Program-made: the position numbers and the translations under genes
Part shown: piece by piece, positions 59,400 to 64,000 of the stretch
How the letters are laid out: each line of letters opens with the position of its first letter
Position numbering within the stretch: position 1 is the stretch's first letter
The notes under the pieces: generated by a model
The model's input: only the letters and a program-made list of their open reading frames with translations
The model's database searches: none
What the model was told of the DNA's origin: nothing
Source of the DNA: Polytrichum commune
Lineage: Eukaryota > Streptophyta > Polytrichopsida > Polytrichales > Polytrichaceae
Direction: 5' to 3'
NCBI GenBank assembly: GCA_950295325.1
Contig: OX485805.1
Coordinates: 32,725,501-32,789,500 of the forward strand
Length of the DNA stretch: 64,000 nucleotides

Positions 59400-60300
59400 A
59401 ATATCCTAAATCAGTGTAACATAGTACAGTCGGAATGAGTTGGCCCTCAACCTTGTAGGGGACTTATGTAATCTACACAATGATCTTCACATTAATTCCC
59501 GGGCCTTGGTTGGATTATTCTCATGCTTAGGTAAATGGCATGCGGAGCTCAACAAGTTTAAGGAGATTCATATGATCTATGAAAAGCGCAAATCAAAGCG
59601 TTGTTTACTCCTACATTTACGTATCACCCATGAAAGTTTTTTTTGCTTAGAAGTCCAACAGTCATAGTAGAACAACAACAAAAATGTCCTACCAACCATA
59701 TCTTGAATTAGTGCAAGGGAGTACATTTGGAATGAATCAACCCTCGACGTTGTAGGGAGACTTTTCTTCTTCTTCTTATTATTATTCATCTTGTTTGTTA
59801 TGGACCCTTAATTGGATTCTTCTCAAGCTTAGGGTAAGTGGCAGGTGGAGTTTAACCATTTTAAGGAAATTTAAACGATCTTTTGAAAAGCGCAAACCAA
59901 AGCGTTGTTTACTCCTCCTGCATTTACGTATTGCCCTTGAAACTCTATAATTCAAAAGTCCAATGGTCATGGTAGGACAACAAAAAGTGTCCTACCAACT
60001 ATATCCCAAATTAGTGCAATGGAGTACAATTGAGATGAAATCGGCCCTCAACCTTGTAGAGGACTCGGTTTATTCATCACGTTCGTTCCCGGCGCTTGGT
60101 TGATCATTCTCAAGCTTAGGGTGGGGCGAGTGGCAGGTGGAGCTTCGCAATTCCAATGAAACTCATCCGGGCTTTGAAAAACCGCAAATCAAAGCATCGT
60201 TTTCTACTCCTACATTTACGCATCACCCATGAAAGTTTCGTGATCAAAAGTCCAACGGTCGTGGTAGAACAACAAAAAGTGTCCTTCTAACCATATGCGC
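59400..60300 (+). repeat. Three-copy tandem repeat, about 295 bp unit
   Basis: GTAG-ACAACAA-AA-TGTCCTACCAACCATAT recurs near 59667, 59971 and 60262. CCCTCAACCTTGTAG, CTCAAGCTTAGG, GAAAAGCGCAAA-CAAAGCGTTG and CTACATTTACGTATCACCCATGAAAG recur in order in each unit. The first unit is partial at its left. Parallel ORFs in units 1 and 2 are translations of the repeat; they are not conserved as protein. Confidence 0.85.
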
Positions 60301-62345
60301 AAGTGATTTTCAATGCACGGTTGTCGTTGTTGTGGCGGAGATGGAGTTAACTTTCCTTTTCTCTGGGTTTGTGCCGAAAGCGTTCACGGAGCTTAATTAC
60401 AAGGACGCGCTCCGCAGAGAGGGGAAGAGAGTTGGTGAATAAGGCAGTGTAAATTGCAATGACATCAGAATGATGCCTGCTTGCCTTGAATACTTTTTGC
60501 AAAAAATTCTCATAATGGAGCTGCAGCCTGGGACAGGGAAGGCGCTTGGGGCGAAGCGACAGGAAACCGACCTCAATCATAAGCAGGGTTTGGCTTCTAA
60601 ATGGGGAGAAGCTTAGTCAGCAGAATCTGTGTTCCACGAATCACCAGCTCTTTTGCTCCTCAAAAGAGGGGAGAGAACTATTTTCGGGTGGCTTTGGTGG
60701 GAAAGACACAGTCAAATTGAACCAAAAATCTGGCAAAAGTATCCGCAAACATAGAATGTGGTCTATGTACACATTACTATGACTCTATGAGCAGCAGCGG
60801 GGATTCGAAGTTCGGAGGCATACCGAGGATGGTGCACCGACAAGAGTGCAACAATTCGAGGGGGAATGCAGCGAGTCCGTCACTTGAAGCGATGGAAAAT
60901 TAAAATTTGCTATCGAAGCGGCCGCTGCAGAAAGCAGGTTGGTGCACCTAGATATTCTCTTCAAGCGCCACTTCGGAAGCCAAATTCCGGGGGGCACTTT
61001 GAGTGACCCGGGGGTCCTGGCGCTGCTTTCCATGAGGCCGGTTTGTCACCTATTGCAACTTCTCAAATTATTATGTCTTTTAAAAAAACCTCCGATTCGA
61101 AATTTCTCGAGTCCATTCCGCTCCCCATGAGATCAGTGCCGGTTGCGAATTTCCAACCTACCAAAACGGAAGGCCGAAGCAAAGTCAATTCATTGTCGAA
61201 TTCTATTTAATCTCGTCCTGGTCACTGCAGCAGTCAATTGAACCTCATTCAACACTTGTTGATGTTTCTGGCCGTGACAACGTCAAACACATGATCTAAA
61301 TTTTGGCTGGAGGCTAGGAACAGGTCCGTGGTAATATAAACCTGGTCCCTATAAGCTAACCTCTGAGCTCTCCCAAGATTCCTCAAAAAGAGCAAAGAGC
61401 AAAGCGCATTCCTATTTTCTGATGTGGAACTGTGGAAAGATTTCGGCGTTCTCAAAAGCAGCGAATCTGGTGTCCGTGCACTGTAATTTAGAGAGAATCT
61501 GGAACGACATAAACTAAACCAGGTACCTCGAGGTTAGAGTAACACTTTTTGCATGTAGTACTGGCGCAGTAAAATGTGTGACGATGGTACAGAACAGAAC
61601 AGAACAGAACAATCAACTTGCATATACAGTCCCCGCCATGGCCGATGGAGGAACAGGCCGGCAGAGCAGCTAAACCACTGATTGACTGCTGCAAGTGGCG
61701 GCCCGGTGGAATGTTGAACGTTGGAAAGGCAGCAGGGACGGTGAGGAGGTGAAAGGCTCGAAACGCTAGGAATTGGAAAATCATTCCTCAAAATAGTCAT
61801 GCCGGCCCGGTTTACTGTATCCTGGGGAAATCGATGAAGATATTATGCAATAATGATTAAGAAATTGCGCTCCTCGCTGCGCTTATTTTGAGCAAGAATT
61901 CATTTATTAAGCATAGTATCCGCTTAGTAAGCGCGGATCGATACACAACGTACATACCTGACCTGACTTCCTCACAAGGCACGTTGAAAAATAGCCTAAA
62001 GGATCGAAGCTCAGACAAAAACCTACATTGACAAACGCACCGGCACGCACACCAAGAGTCCATGCAAAGCAACCGGTTCAACAGATTCAGCTCCTGTAGC
62101 TCCTTCTTTTGGAGGGAGTTACCAAGTCCGGCTGTCTTTCTCTCCCCCTCGGCATCATTGTACTGTGTACACTCGAAATTGGCAAATCTTTGTACTATCC
62201 CTCGCCCTGCTCCTTCTCGGTTTCGATATCGGGGTGGGATGTCCGGCCCCTCCGCAACCACTGTACTCTACCCGCGACGGGCCCGGCCAACTGTCCATGC
62301 TGAGTCGAAATGAACACGAATTGCTGGTCCGCTGCCACCCTTGCG
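60301..62345. other. Stretch upstream of the second HMA-type gene
   Basis: Richer in GC than its surroundings. It holds an (AGAAC)n run at about 61594-61612. Several ORFs (60347-60580, 60785-61033, 61857-62261, all minus) have no recognised domain. The last few hundred bases are likely promoter of the gene at 62529. Confidence 0.4.
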
Positions 62346-62348
62346 AGA

Positions 62349-62355
62349 ATATAAG
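62349..62355 (+). promoter_or_regulatory. Possible TATA box of the second HMA-type gene
   Basis: ATATAAG lies about 180 bases before the ATG, in GAGAATATAAGCC. The spacing allows a TATA box with a 5' UTR of about 150 bases. There is no transcript evidence. Confidence 0.3.
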
Positions 62356-62528
62356 CCTTGCAGCAAGCAATCAGTCTCCACTCAACTCTTCAGCTGAGAA
62401 TTTGTGCTTACACATCGCACTGCATAGCAGAGATCTATCTCTCTACTGAAGGAAAGCAAGCCTGTGAGAGGTGGAGCCGAGACGAGACGAGGCAAGAAAG
62501 GACAGAACTCTCTCCAGCATCCTCAGAA

Positions 62529-64000
62529 ATGGCAGGAGGCAACTTCTATGATCCCGGCCCATACTACGGCTTCAACAACTCCAACATGGAGCCCTTGGAC
62601 GAGGTATGTGTATGGATGCATTCCTCCCTGATTAGAGAAATACCATCTTTCTTTATCTTGGTGATGTTGTTCCGAGTTCGTGACCGAGCTTGTCGTCCAT
62701 GATTTGGATCAGTGGAATCATGTACAGAGGGCCTCCTGGCTATGTCGTCAATGGCTCTCCAAATGGTGTAGCAGTGAACGCTACTACAGATGCTATGTAC
62801 AGAAACCTGTGATGTGGAGAGAATACTTGATGAAGCTTTGATGTTTTGTGCTGATGATCTGTGGACGCACCTTATCAAAGAAACATCGTCGTTCTTTTCG
62901 TGGCGATGATGTTTGAGTTCGTGGTCGAGCTTGCCCATGGTTTGGAGCAATAAAATCACGCAAAGAAGGCCCGCTGGCTATGTCGATCGACGCCTCTTGA
63001 AAATGGTGCAGCAGTACATGCTACTTATGAACCCTGCTACGCATAAGAACCTGTAGTGATTTATGGAGGATACTTAACGATGTATATTTGATGTTTTGTG
63101 CTGATCTTTTTGACGTGCCTTGTATGCAGTTATTCTACGGGCGAGAGGAAATGGCACCATGGATGGACCAGCGCAGGTTCAACCCTTACATGCAGGAGAC
63201 CTACCCTGGCGACAGAATTATGGACCAAAGGCGGCCATACATGGACTTCGACAGCTATCCTGGTACCAGGTTTGCGGAGCGGATCAGACGGCCCGTGGAC
63301 GTCGAGCACTTCGTTGAGTACGAGGACAAGTTTATGCGCTACAAGCGGCCCGAGGTCCGCGACGACACCTACACAGCCTACAACGGAGGCAACCAACGGC
63401 ACATGAAGATGCGGCCACTGAGCGGGCCCCGCGATGACAGCTTCATCGAGTACAGAACACAGCCTGCGATGCGACCGTCCAGCGGGCTTCGCGACGATCG
63501 ATGGGGCGCTCACACGCCGCCCCGGGTGCAGAATCGGTCGTCCGGATCCAGAAGCCTTGGACAACAACGTGGATTCACCAGAATGAGGGATGGTATTCCA
63601 ATCCCTGACGACGAGGAAGAGCTTTACCGCTACGGAGGAAACAGCTCGGAAAGAAACTTCTCTAACGAGTACCCCAGCCGTAACCTCGGCTTCGACTACA
63701 GAGATGCAGGACAAGCGGACCAGTACAGAGAGCAGAGAAAAAGCCAGTCTAACCATCGCTTCCACGACGACCGGTATGAAACGCAAGACTATGTTGCTCC
63801 CCGGAGCCATGCTAGCCGGTATAGCTACGAAGCTGGTGAACCGATCTGGGAGGTGAACCGCTTGGAAGTGATGCCCCATGGAGGCGGCCATGGTGGCCAG
63901 ATGATGGCGAGTAACAAGTCAAACTTCGTTGATCGAGATGGAGGCTATGTTGGCCAGATGATGAACAATAACAACATGAAGAGCAAGAACTTCACGGACC
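62529..64000 (+). CDS. Second HMA-type (HPP/HIPP-like) gene, 3' part outside window
   Basis: Exon 1 is 62529-62603 (25 codons, MAGGNFYDP to PLDE). A GT-AG intron runs 62604-63129, and exon 2 is open from 63130 to the window edge (290 codons). Exon 1 has the same length as that of the minus-strand HMA gene and shares MAG, DP-P-YG, NNSN and PLDE; exon 2 starts F-G-E-PWMDQR in both, at the same intron phase. On this basis I call it a paralog. The visible protein is hydrophilic and rich in Arg, Asp, Tyr and Met, without the Gln and Asp runs of its partner. A tract with repeated GG-GGQMM lies near residues 280-305. The HMA domain expected at the C-terminus is beyond the window, so the metal-binding assignment rests on homology alone. 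The start was chosen because it matches the partner gene and follows a plausible leader. Confidence 0.78.
62630..63120 (+). repeat. Diverged tandem duplication filling the intron of the second HMA-type gene
   Basis: Two units about 250 bases apart share TTCGTG-CCGAGCTTG, GGCTATGTCG, AAATGGTG-AGCAGT, GAACCTGT and TTGATGTTTTGTGCTGAT (62838 and 63088). They account for nearly the whole 526-base intron. Confidence 0.8.

Noticed and set aside
60347-60580. 77-codon minus ORF upstream of the second HMA-type gene
   Set aside because: The composition looks protein-like, but I recognise no family, no splice partners and no conserved motif.
63098-63891. Other-frame ORFs over exon 2 of the second HMA-type gene
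   Set aside because: Shadows of the open coding frame from 63130. Only that frame matches the partner gene.

Overview
The window looks like nuclear DNA of a land plant with a repeat-rich genome. Two spliced plant-type HMA (heavy-metal-associated) genes, a CACTA transposon, PIF/Harbinger (Tourist-like) and hAT MITEs, a probable solo LTR and a DUF7869-type gene all fit. The DUF7869-type gene and the style of the repeats make me lean to a seed-free plant (lycophyte, fern or bryophyte), but the sequence does not settle this. I see no bacterial, organellar, tRNA or rRNA genes.

Layout. 1-2242: a broken DUF7869-type, probably transposon-derived gene. 2.3-19.7 kb: gene-poor DNA with MITEs whose target-site duplications (TSDs) are mostly still visible. 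19783-22142 (minus): a complete four-exon HMA-domain gene. 22.7-27.3 kb: dispersed repeats and a probable solo LTR. 27334-33032: a 5.7 kb CACTA (En/Spm) element with perfect 23-bp ends and a CTT/CTT TSD. Its main gene appears to splice a SET-domain exon directly into the TNP2 transposase. 34.2-35.1 kb: a dead Tc1/mariner transposase. 35-62 kb: gene-poor DNA with more nested MITEs. 62529 to the window edge (plus): a second HMA-type gene, paralogous to the first at its first exon, intron position and start of exon 2, cut off by the window end.

The two HMA-type genes point away from each other and bracket about 40 kb of almost pure mobile DNA, which suggests an old duplication later separated by insertions. 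The CACTA element and the LTR sit only 45 bp apart inside one older dispersed repeat. Several MITEs are inside other MITEs, so relative insertion ages can be read directly.

Names used below are mine: hAT-N1 (ends CARYGATCGGGGAGA, 8-bp TSD), hAT-N2 (ends CACGGGGRGGTCACT, 8-bp TSD), Tourist-N1/N2/N3 (ends GGGCC-N-NTTCACAC, TSD TTA/TAA), TA-N1 (ends CAYTAAATA, TA duplication), RepA and RepB (dispersed repeats whose ends I could not fix). All splice sites are predictions from GT/AG signals, frame and family comparison.
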